The notes below the pieces were generated by a model. That model made no database searches. It was not told the DNA's origin and worked only from the letters and a program-made list of their open reading frames with translations. This document shows, one piece after another, positions 1-6,023 of a stretch of DNA of 6,023 nt (positions are counted from its first letter, which is position 1; every line of letters starts with the position of its first letter). The stretch is from NCBI GenBank assembly GCA_946887105.1, contig CAMPKJ010000287.1, forward strand, positions 1 through 6,023, in the 5' to 3' direction. The DNA is from an uncultured Acidobacteriota bacterium (lineage in GTDB: Bacteria > Acidobacteriota > Thermoanaerobaculia > Gp7-AA8). A program made the translations under genes and the position numbers.

Positions 1-149
1 ACCGCTCGGCCATCGTGAAACTCGAACGCATCGATACGCTGCTGCACGCCGCCGGCGGCGATTACGCCGTGCGCCTGAAGGATGGCACGGAGCTGAGTGT
101 GAGCCGCTCGCGGAGGGAGGAGTTGGAGGAGAGAGTGGGCGCGCGCTGA
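1..149 (+). CDS. LytTR-type response regulator, C-terminal fragment (cut by window edge)
   Basis: Reading from base 3, an open frame gives 48 residues, beginning RSAIVKLERID and ending at a TGA at 147-149. The fragment contains GGDYAVRLKDGTELSVSRSR followed by an REELEERVG tail. This pattern, an aromatic-containing turn followed by 'LKDGTEL.VSRSRREEL', is the typical end of the LytTR DNA-binding domain (AlgR/AgrA/LytR family), a mostly beta-strand domain that binds DNA as the output half of response regulators. The receiver domain would lie upstream, outside the window, so a full response regulator is inferred rather than seen. Such genes usually follow a LytS/YehU-type histidine kinase, which cannot be checked here. 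A GC-rich gap of 136 bases separates it from the transporter gene, so the two need not be in one transcript. Confidence 0.85.
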   Translation, partial: RSAIVKLERIDTLLHAAGGDYAVRLKDGTELSVSRSRREELEERVGAR

Positions 150-182
150 CGCGCGCGGGCGTCGCTCGCTGCGCTCGCCAGC

Positions 183-270
183 CGTTGGGTGTTCGGCGTT
201 TGGGCGGTCTCGCCTGAAGGTCACCTCGAGCGAGATCTCCCGAACGCCCACCGCCTAACGCCTAACGCCG
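183..270. repeat. Imperfect inverted repeat built of degenerate heptamers
   Basis: In the gap between the LytTR gene and the transporter, bases 183-208 read as degenerate heptamers (CGTTGGG, TGTTCGG, CGTTTGGG). Bases 241-270, read on the opposite strand, give the cleaner series GCGTTAGGCGTTAGGCG followed by GTGGGCG. The two blocks are therefore imperfect inverted copies around a spacer of about 32 bases that contains CTCGAG. The transcript could fold into a weak, mismatched hairpin. No T-run follows, so a simple intrinsic terminator is not supported. No promoter is obvious in the gap. Confidence 0.55.
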
Positions 271-285
271 TGTCATCATCCCCGC

Positions 286-2109
286 GTGAAACCCGACTCA
301 CCGAAGAAAAAGCCCAAATTCGACGAAGTCTGGCGCGATGCGCGCGAGTTGATCCGCGCGCGCAAGGGGCGGCTCGCGCTGGGCCTGCTGTTGATGTTGA
401 TCAGCCGTCTGGCCGGACTGGTCATGCCGGCGTCGTCGAAGTATGTGATCGATGACGTCATCGGCAAGGGGCGCTACCAACTGCTGCCGATGATCGCCAT
501 CGCCGCGGGCGTGGCCACGATCATCCAGGCGCTGACCTCGTTTTCGCTCTCGCAGATCCTCGGCGTCGCGGCGCAGCGCTCCATCACCGAAATGCGCAAG
601 AAGATCGAGCAGCACGTGCTGCGTCTGCCGGTCGCGTACTTCGACTCGACCAAGTCGGGCGTGCTGATCTCGCGGATCATGAGCGATGCCGAGGGGATCC
701 GGAACATCATCGGCAACGGCCTGGTGCAGCTGGTCGGGAGCGTGGTCACGGCCACGCTGGCGTTGGCGATCCTCTTCTATCTGAACTGGAAGCTGACGCT
801 GATCACGCTGGTGACGCTGGGCGCGTTCGGGACGGTGCTGGCGCTGATGTTCAAACGCGTGCGGCCGCTGTTCCGCATCCGCGGCGAGATCAACGCGCAG
901 GTCACCGGCCGTCTCGCCGAAAGCCTCGGCGGCATTCGCGTCGTCAAGGCGTACACGACCGAGAAACGCGAGGACATCGTCTTCGCGAAGGGCGTGCACA
1001 ACCTCTTCCGCAACGTTGCAAAAACCATCACCGCCGTTTCCGGCACGACCGCCCTCGGTACGACGGTGATCGGCGTGGTCGGCGTGATCATCATGGTCGG
1101 CGGCGCGCGTGCCATTCAGGGCGGCACGATGACGCTCGGCGACCTGTTCATGTATCTGATGTTCACCGGCCTGCTGGCGGCGCCGGTGATGCAGATCGCC
1201 TCCATCGGCACGCAGATCACGGAGGCATTCGCCGGTCTCGATCGCATCCGCGAGATCATGAAGCAGCGCACCGAGGATGATGAGGATGCGTCGCGCGAGC
1301 CGATCGACTTCGTGCGCGGCGACGTCGAATTCGAGAACGTCACGTTCGAGTACAACCCGGGCGTGCCGGTGCTGAAGAACGTTTCGTTCGTCGCGCCCGC
1401 GCACACGACCACGGCGCGGGTCGGCTCGAGCGGCTCGGGCAAGAGCACGCTCATCAGCCTGGTGATGACGTTCAACCGTCCGAAGAGCGGCCGCGTGCTG
1501 ATCGACGGCCGCGATCTCTCCCACGTCCGCCTGCGCGATTACCGTTCCCGCCTCGGCATCGTGCTGCAGGACAACTTCCTCTTCGACGGCACCATCCTCG
1601 ACAACATCCGCTACGGCAAGCCCGACGCGACGTTCGCGCAGATGGTCGAGGCGGCGCGCATCGCACACGTCGACGAGTTCGTCGAGCCGCTGGAGAAAAA
1701 GTACGACACCGTGATCGGCGAGCGCGGCATCAAACTCTCCGGCGGACAGCGCCAGCGCATCGCCATCGCGCGCGCCATCCTGGCCGATCCCGCGATCCTG
1801 ATCCTCGATGAGGCGACCTCGAGTCTCGACAGCGAGAGCGAGGCCAAGATCCAGGACGGCTTGCGCGCGCTGCGCCGCGGCCGCACGACGTTCGTGATCG
1901 CGCACCGCCTCTCGACCATCCGCGGAGCCGATCAGATCCTGGTCATCGAAGAAGGAGAGATCGTCGAGCGCGGAACGCATCCGGAGCTGCTCGCGAAGAA
2001 CGGCCGCTACAAGCAGCTCTACGACAAGCAGTACCACTTCGAGAGCGATCAGTTCGTGAATCCGGGGGAGGATTTTCTGCCGGTGGGAGACCTGTCATCC
2101 CGAGCGTGA
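286..2109 (+). CDS. Exporter-type ABC half-transporter (TMD-NBD fusion, MsbA/ABCB-like)
   Basis: This 607-residue protein fuses a six-helix membrane domain to one ATP-binding domain. This is the usual size and order for bacterial half-transporters that dimerise and export lipids, drugs or peptides across the inner membrane. Likely membrane segments are at about residues 29-49, 66-86, 146-164, 168-188, 252-273 and 287-307. In the ATPase domain one sees an A-loop Tyr356, Walker A GSSGSGKST (380-388), Q-loop Gln428, signature LSGGQRQR from 484, Walker B ILILDE ending in Asp508-Glu509, and switch His540 in IAHRLST. All catalytic residues are present, so an active ATPase is expected. The start is a GTG with no evident Shine-Dalgarno; the basic N-terminus (SPKKKPK) suits a cytoplasmic start. 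The final residues (about LSSRA) and the TGA come from the inverted repeat that begins at 2094. The substrate cannot be told from sequence, and no partner half-transporter is adjacent, so a homodimer is the simplest guess. Confidence 0.93.
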   Translation: MKPDSPKKKPKFDEVWRDARELIRARKGRLALGLLLMLISRLAGLVMPASSKYVIDDVIGKGRYQLLPMIAIAAGVATIIQALTSFSLSQILGVAAQRSITEMRKKIEQHVLRLPVAYFDSTKSGVLISRIMSDAEGIRNIIGNGLVQLVGSVVTATLALAILFYLNWKLTLITLVTLGAFGTVLALMFKRVRPLFRIRGEINAQVTGRLAESLGGIRVVKAYTTEKREDIVFAKGVHNLFRNVAKTITAVSGTTALGTTVIGVVGVIIMVGGARAIQGGTMTLGDLFMYLMFTGLLAAPVMQIASIGTQITEAFAGLDRIREIMKQRTEDDEDASREPIDFVRGDVEFENVTFEYNPGVPVLKNVSFVAPAHTTTARVGSSGSGKSTLISLVMTFNRPKSGRVLIDGRDLSHVRLRDYRSRLGIVLQDNFLFDGTILDNIRYGKPDATFAQMVEAARIAHVDEFVEPLEKKYDTVIGERGIKLSGGQRQRIAIARAILADPAILILDEATSSLDSESEAKIQDGLRALRRGRTTFVIAHRLSTIRGADQILVIEEGEIVERGTHPELLAKNGRYKQLYDKQYHFESDQFVNPGEDFLPVGDLSSRA

Positions 2110-2195
2110 GTCGAGGGACCTGGATGTGCGGGTGGCACAACGCACGTGCAGCGTGCCGCACAGCCGCCCAGGTCCCTCGCTACGCTCGGGATGAC
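2094..2195. repeat. Long inverted repeat between convergent genes; likely bidirectional terminator
   Basis: The left arm (2094-2123) starts GTCATCCCGAGCGT and ends CGAGGGACCTGG. The right arm (2168-2195) is its reverse complement except for a small mismatch and 2-base bulge in the middle, giving about 26 paired bases. Further inside, TGTGCGG (2125-2131) pairs with CCGCACA (2156-2162), so the hairpin continues towards its tip. It lies exactly where the + strand transporter and the - strand regulator genes converge, ending 8 bases before the regulator's stop. A stem of this size could stop transcription or protect mRNA 3' ends in both directions, although no T-tract follows. The arm sequence resembles palindromic intergenic elements that are repeated many times in some environmental bacterial genomes; that resemblance is from memory and unchecked. 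Confidence 0.85.
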
Positions 2196-2203
2196 GCTTC
2201 GCG

Positions 2204-2893
2204 TCACCCGACGAACTTGTACCCCATGCCGTGCACGGTGAGGATGAACGACGCCCCCACCTTCTGCCGCAGCGCGCCGATGTGCACGTCGACGGTGCGC
2301 GTGACCGGCATGGCGTCGTAGCCCCACACTTTCTCGAGCAACTCCTCGCGCGAGAGCACGGCTCCGCGATGTTCGACGAGGTAGCGCAGGAGCTTGAGCT
2401 CGAGCGAGGAGAGCTCGATGACCTCGCTGGCGCGTTTCACGACGGCGCCGCGGAAGTCGACTTCGACGTCGCCGAACGAGTAGACGTCGTTGCTGCTGGC
2501 GGTGAGCGTGCGCGCGCGGCGCAGCAGCGCCTCGATCCGGGCGAGCAACTCCAGCATCTCGAATGGCTTGGTCAGGTAATCGTCGGCGCCGAGCTTCAAT
2601 CCGAGCACGCGGTCGAGCACCTGCCCGCGCGCGGTGAGCATCAGGATGGGCGTCTGCACGCCCGCGTTGCGGAGATCGCGGCAGACGTCGAAGCCGTTCC
2701 GTTTCGGCAGCGCGACGTCGAGCACGACGCAGTCGAACGGCTTGCGCGTGCCGACTTCCACCGCGGCGTCGCCGTCGCGCGCGACCGTCACGTCGTAGCG
2801 TTCGCTCTCGAGCCGGTCCCGCAGCGTCAGGATCAGACTCTCCTCGTCCTCCACCAGCAGAATGCGGCGCGGCACGCCTGCATCTTCAGACAT
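2204..2893 (-). CDS. OmpR/PhoB-family response regulator (receiver + winged helix)
   Basis: From the ATG at 2893 this is a 229-residue DNA-binding response regulator, the normal size for the family. The receiver domain (about 9-125) shows the acidic pair Glu15-Asp16, phosphoacceptor Asp59 in VVLDVALP, Thr87 in LMLTARG and Lys109 in DYLTKPF, so phosphotransfer should be functional. The C-terminal winged-helix domain (about 135-229) includes ELSSLELKLLRYLVEH, the recognition-helix region TRTVDVHIGALRQKVG and the typical ending GMGYKFVG. It is the second gene of the operon: its ATG overlaps the kinase stop codon by 8 bases (2886-2893), which suggests translational coupling, and no strong Shine-Dalgarno is visible. 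The frame stays open upstream to 2968, but those extra residues (AGPSRSNGDAAARR...) are unlike a receiver N-terminus and are antisense-free shadow of the kinase gene. A likely target is the control region at 4473-4609. Confidence 0.94.
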   Translation of the reverse strand: MSEDAGVPRRILLVEDEESLILTLRDRLESERYDVTVARDGDAAVEVGTRKPFDCVVLDVALPKRNGFDVCRDLRNAGVQTPILMLTARGQVLDRVLGLKLGADDYLTKPFEMLELLARIEALLRRARTLTASSNDVYSFGDVEVDFRGAVVKRASEVIELSSLELKLLRYLVEHRGAVLSREELLEKVWGYDAMPVTRTVDVHIGALRQKVGASFILTVHGMGYKFVG

Positions 2894-4472
2894 CGGCGGC
2901 CACCGCGGGAAGGTCAATCGTGAACGCCGCGCCGCCGCGTCTCCGTTCGATCTCGACGGACCCGCCATGTGCGACCGCGACTTCGCGCACGATCGCCAGT
3001 CCGAGTCCGGCGCCGGGCACGGTGGCGCTGTTGCGGCCGCGATAGAAGGGCTCGAAGAGATGCGCCGCCTCGCCCGCGTCGATGCCTGGGCCGCGGTCTT
3101 CGACGGTGATGCGCACGTGACCGTTGCCGCGATCGTTGCTCCGGAAGGCGCGGACGCCGATCCACTCGCCGCTGCCGCCGTGACGCACGGCGTTGGCCAC
3201 GAGGTTCTGCACGGCGCGCGTGAGCGCGGCGCGTTCGCCGTGGACCGGTGGCAGCGATTCCTCGACGCTGGTTTCGATGCGCACCGGAGTGCCGCGAACG
3301 AGCCAGTCGCATTGCGCGACCGCGTCTTCGATCACGGCCGCGACGTCGACCGGCTCGTGGACGCGCGCGCGCCGCGCCTGCATGCCGGCCATCTCCAGCA
3401 CCTGGCCGACCAGCTCGCCGAGGCGCGTGGATTCGCGGACGATCGACTCGCCGTAGCGTGCGACTTTGCCGGGATCGCCGACGATGCCGTCGCGCAGGTT
3501 CTCGCCCGCGGATCGCAAGGCCGTGACGGGCGTGTTGAGCTCGTGACTGATCGCGGCGACGAACTGCAGTTGCTGTTCGCGCAGCCGCTCGGCGCGCCGC
3601 AGCAGTGCCGCGAGCAGCACCACCGAGATGCCGAGAATGAGCACGATGCCGAATGACACGGCCAGGTTGCGGCGCCGTGCCGCATCGACGACCGCATCGA
3701 CTCCGCCGTCGTGGCGGCGTACGAGCAGCTGCCACTGCTCGTACGAACGGACGATTGGCTCTCGCGGCGGACGCGCTCCCATGCGGCGGCGTGGCAGGTC
3801 GGCGCGGCGCGCGACCGGCTGCAATGCGACCTGTACATCGGGCGGCGTGCGTCCATCCGGCCACGCGGGATCGGAGCGATACAGCACCTGGTTTTCGCTG
3901 ACCACGGCCACGTCGTGCTCGCGCGCGAAGTGCCGCTCGGCGAGACGCGGCAACACGCTGCCGCGCAGCGAGGCCGGGTTTAGGTGCACGAGCACGATGC
4001 GCGGGAGCGGACCGCCGCTGTCGGGAGGGCCCGCGCCGCGGCGGTCGACGAGCAGCAGCGCCGGTACGTCACCGATGAACGGTCCGGGCATGTGCGGTGG
4101 CGGTCCCGGCTCGTCGTTGGGCGTCACTTCGGTCAGCCGCTGATGGATGCGCTCCAGCTCCGGCGGCCACGGCACCCACTTCTCGCCGTCATCGAGGAAC
4201 CACCCTTCCTCATCGTGCCCCACCAGGTAGGAGGCGGCGACGAGATCGGGATGCGCCGCTTTGATGTCCGCACCGGCTTCGAACGATCGCATCACCGGTT
4301 CGAGCACGGTGCGAAGCTCGTCCGCGAACACGCGCGTCGCGAAGTCCATGTTCGCGCGCATCTGCTGCCGCTCCGCGTCGCTGACGCGATCGATCCAGCG
4401 GTACTGCAGCGTGGCCAGCACGCCCAGCACGGCGGCGAGCAGCAACAGCAGCAATACGAGAAAGCGTGGCAT
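2886..4472 (-). CDS. Membrane sensor histidine kinase (HisKA + HATPase_c), Cpx-like context
   Basis: From the ATG at 4472 this is a 528-residue kinase. Residues 4-22 (FLVLLLLLLAAVLGVLATL) form the first membrane helix and about 270-291 the second, leaving an extracytoplasmic sensor of about 245 residues that I do not recognise. The sensor opens with a helical stretch (DRVSDAERQQMRANMDFATR) and has a Pro/Gly-rich section (PGPPPHMPGPF). No clear HAMP domain follows the second helix. The autophosphorylation site is His310 in AAISHELNTP (Asn where Arg is commoner), followed by an ATPase domain with Asn427 in QNLVANAVRHG, EDRGPGID with Asp459, LFEPFYRG and GAGLGLAI from 487. All catalytic boxes are intact. 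It should phosphorylate the regulator encoded immediately downstream. A GTG at 4514 would add 14 residues (RQVRAKRGVRLAA), but the ATG puts the hydrophobic helix right at the N-terminus. A GGAG lies about 14 bases before the ATG, rather far for a ribosome site. Confidence 0.92.
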   Translation of the reverse strand: MPRFLVLLLLLLAAVLGVLATLQYRWIDRVSDAERQQMRANMDFATRVFADELRTVLEPVMRSFEAGADIKAAHPDLVAASYLVGHDEEGWFLDDGEKWVPWPPELERIHQRLTEVTPNDEPGPPPHMPGPFIGDVPALLLVDRRGAGPPDSGGPLPRIVLVHLNPASLRGSVLPRLAERHFAREHDVAVVSENQVLYRSDPAWPDGRTPPDVQVALQPVARRADLPRRRMGARPPREPIVRSYEQWQLLVRRHDGGVDAVVDAARRRNLAVSFGIVLILGISVVLLAALLRRAERLREQQLQFVAAISHELNTPVTALRSAGENLRDGIVGDPGKVARYGESIVRESTRLGELVGQVLEMAGMQARRARVHEPVDVAAVIEDAVAQCDWLVRGTPVRIETSVEESLPPVHGERAALTRAVQNLVANAVRHGGSGEWIGVRAFRSNDRGNGHVRITVEDRGPGIDAGEAAHLFEPFYRGRNSATVPGAGLGLAIVREVAVAHGGSVEIERRRGGAAFTIDLPAVAADV

Positions 4473-4520
4473 CGCGGCGAGTCTAACTCCGCGTTTCGCG
4501 CGAACCTGCCGCACGCGATC

Positions 4521-4544
4521 AGGTTTTACGTTTCTTACAAACCT
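4521..4544. promoter_or_regulatory. Candidate operator in the divergent control region
   Basis: The 137-base gap between the divergent kinase and Spy-like genes contains one AT-rich island in otherwise very GC-rich DNA. It has a perfect 6-base inverted repeat, AGGTTT (4521-4526) and AAACCT (4539-4544). Inside it is a direct repeat TTAC-N5-TTAC (4526-4538), which reads GTAAGAAACGTAAA on the other strand. OmpR-family regulators usually bind tandem half-sites about 10-11 bases apart, and the E. coli CpxR box is GTAAA-N5-GTAAA (period 10); here the period is 9, so the match is only suggestive. The position suits control of both genes. No convincing -35/-10 pair could be assigned on either strand. 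Confidence 0.4.
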
Positions 4545-4594
4545 CTTGCGTGGCGATGAAGCGGCGCGCGCGGCGCGGCTGCACCATGCATGCG

Positions 4595-4601
4595 TAAGGA
4601 G
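4595..4601 (+). promoter_or_regulatory. Strong Shine-Dalgarno of the Spy-like gene
   Basis: TAAGGAG ends 8 bases before the ATG at 4610, an ideal spacing. It is the best ribosome binding site in the window; the other genes have weak or no such site. This fixes the start of the small secreted protein and suggests it can be made in large amounts. Confidence 0.85.
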
Positions 4602-4609
4602 CCCATCGA

Positions 4610-5077
4610 ATGAAACGTGTCTTGTCGTTCACTCTGTCCTTCCTCTTCGTCTTCGCGAGCGTCGCGCTCGCACAACACCGCCGCGCGCCCGGTGCCATGC
4701 GCGGCCCCGGCGCTCCCGGCTTGCCGCGCGCGGGAGCGGAACCGCTGGCCGAGTACCTCGATCTGACGGACGCGCAGAAAGCGGCCTGGGAAGCGATTCG
4801 CGAGGAAACGCACCAGACCATCGAGCCGTTGCACGAGCAGGGACAGGCACTCGCTGCCCAGCTCGAAACGACGGACGATGCGCCGGGCATCGGCAATCTC
4901 GTGTTGCAGCTCCGCGCGCTGTCGTCGCAGATCGACGCCGCGCGCGAAGCGGGCGATGCGAGGTTCGCCGCCACGCTCAGCGCCGAGCAGAAGGTGAAGT
5001 TCGAAGCCTTCCAGGCGGCGTCGCAGTTCGTCCACCGCCGCGGTCCGGGCGGTCCGCCGCCACCACCGCGCCGCTGA
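4610..5077 (+). CDS. Small secreted Spy/CpxP-like (LTxxQ) periplasmic protein
   Basis: This 155-residue protein starts with a clear Sec signal peptide: basic MKR, a hydrophobic core and a VALA cleavage site, with the mature chain probably starting at Gln22. After a Gly/Pro/Arg-rich linker (23-43) comes a mostly helical body with two LTxxQ-type motifs, LTDAQ (52-56) and LSAEQ (123-127), each followed by a helix (KAAWEAIREE; KVKFEAFQ). Paired LTxxQ motifs about 70 residues apart are the hallmark of the Spy/CpxP family, periplasmic chaperones or stress sensors that act with envelope two-component systems. The C-terminus is a Pro-rich tail (GGPPPPPRR). The gene is divergent from a kinase-regulator operon, the same arrangement as cpxP and cpxRA in enterobacteria, which supports the call. 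Overall similarity to Spy itself looks low, so family membership is likely but the chaperone activity is inferred. A less likely reading is an unrelated helical periplasmic protein. Confidence 0.8.
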   Translation: MKRVLSFTLSFLFVFASVALAQHRRAPGAMRGPGAPGLPRAGAEPLAEYLDLTDAQKAAWEAIREETHQTIEPLHEQGQALAAQLETTDDAPGIGNLVLQLRALSSQIDAAREAGDARFAATLSAEQKVKFEAFQAASQFVHRRGPGGPPPPPRR

Positions 5078-5157
5078 TCCGCTTTCCCGGGGCGGCGCGC
5101 GGTGCGGACGGATCTGCGCATCGTGCTCAGATTCTCCGCGCGCCACCCCTGAAGGCT

Positions 5158-5247
5158 GTTCCTCGGAGTTCCTCGGAGTTCCTCGGTTCCTCGGAGTGCG
5201 CGCCATCGCCGAGGAACCCCGAGGAACCCCGAGGCACTCCGAGGAAC
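5158..5247. repeat. Inverted repeat of two arms, each about four tandem decamers
   Basis: The left arm (5158-5196) is tandem GTTCCTCGGA, GTTCCTCGGA, GTTCCTCG and GTTCCTCGGA; the third copy lacks two bases. After a 12-base loop (5197-5208), the right arm (5209-5247) reads on the opposite strand as GTTCCTCGGA, GTGCCTCGGG, GTTCCTCGGG and GTTCCTCGG. The outer 30 bases of the two 39-base arms pair with about three mismatches, and the rest pair after a two-base shift, so a long cruciform or RNA hairpin is expected. A short T4 run (5251-5254) follows three bases later, so it could act as a terminator for the Spy-like gene. It equally forms the upstream region of the SDR gene, whose start is 18 bases beyond it. 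The stretch 5078-5157 before it shows nothing I can identify. Confidence 0.9.
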
Positions 5248-5253
5248 TGCTTT

Positions 5254-5259
5254 TATGAT
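5254..5259 (+). promoter_or_regulatory. Possible -10 element (TATGAT) for a leaderless SDR transcript
   Basis: TATGAT differs from the TATAAT consensus at one position and lies 6 bases before the ATG at 5266. Transcription from it would begin at or next to the SDR start codon and give a leaderless mRNA, which would explain the lack of a suitably placed Shine-Dalgarno. No good -35 is seen, since that position falls in the decamer repeat. The same bases can also be read as a tiny leader frame. Confidence 0.25.
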
Positions 5260-5265
5260 CGCGCC

Positions 5266-5269
<4 letters not shown>
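5255..5269 (+). other. Possible four-codon leader frame overlapping the SDR start
   Basis: ATG ATC GCG CCA TGA would encode MIAP, and its stop overlaps the SDR ATG as ATGA, a classic coupling arrangement. A GAGGAA (5241-5246) sits 8 bases before this ATG, but it belongs to the last decamer of the inverted repeat and would be buried in the stem if the RNA folded. The frame is very short and may be chance. Confidence 0.2.

Positions 5270-6023
<754 letters not shown>

Noticed and set aside
189..455. An 88-codon + strand frame starting in the first gap and running into the transporter gene
   Set aside because: It overlaps the transporter start in another frame, crosses the heptamer repeat and has no ribosome site or recognisable motif.
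298..2037. A 579-codon open frame antisense to the ABC transporter
   Set aside because: Its product is rich in Arg, Asp, His and Ala with no recognisable domain. It mirrors a gene with all motifs intact, which is typical of GC-rich shadow frames.
2894..2968. Longer N-terminus for the response regulator, starting at 2968
   Set aside because: The extra 25 residues lie wholly within the kinase coding sequence and have no receiver-domain similarity. The ATG at 2893 gives a standard length and a normal stop-start overlap.
2231..4559. Several + strand open frames opposite the response regulator and kinase (2231-2923, 2862-3656, 3984-4559)
   Set aside because: All are opposite confirmed coding sequence, have Asp/His/Arg/Ala-biased products and lack convincing starts.
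5076..5114. Small inverted repeat GATCCG/CGGATC just after the Spy-like stop codon as a terminator
   Set aside because: It has only 6 base pairs around a 27-base loop and no T-run, so chance is a sufficient explanation in GC-rich DNA.
5158..5247. CRISPR array
   Set aside because: The units are about 10 bases with no unique spacers, and the second half is inverted relative to the first.

Overview
The window is GC-rich bacterial DNA with densely packed genes. It suggests an environmental Acidobacteriota-type genome. This is an inference from base composition, from a LytTR-type regulator beside an MsbA-like half-transporter, and from hairpin-forming repeats in the gaps between genes; no rRNA or other marker gene is present to settle it.

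Layout from left to right. (1) Bases 1-149 hold the C-terminal end of a LytTR-type response regulator on the + strand. (2) A 136-base gap follows, carrying a heptamer-based imperfect inverted repeat. (3) Bases 286-2109 (+) encode a complete 607-residue exporter-type ABC half-transporter with all NBD motifs intact. Its last codons and stop lie inside a long inverted repeat (2094-2195), which also separates it from the convergent genes that follow. (4) Bases 4472 down to 2204 (- strand) form a two-gene operon: a membrane sensor histidine kinase (528 aa), then an OmpR/PhoB-type response regulator (229 aa), overlapping by 8 bases. (5) Divergent from this operon, across a 137-base control region with an AT-rich candidate operator, is a small secreted Spy/CpxP-like protein (4610-5077, +) with two LTxxQ-type motifs and a very good ribosome binding site. 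(6) The next gap holds a striking 90-base inverted repeat whose two arms are each built from about four copies of a decamer (GTTCCTCGGA and variants). (7) The window ends inside an SDR-family oxidoreductase gene (5266 to beyond 6023, +), which lacks only its last few codons.

Working together: the kinase, the regulator and the divergent Spy-like protein look like a Cpx/Spy-style envelope-stress module, in which the regulator would control both its own operon and the periplasmic protein from the shared intergenic region. This is inferred from gene order and motifs. The ABC transporter and the SDR show no clear functional link to that module. Nothing seen here amounts to a clearly new multi-gene system. 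The most unusual features are the three different inverted-repeat families in three gaps, one of which supplies a stop codon and another of which sits directly upstream of the SDR start.
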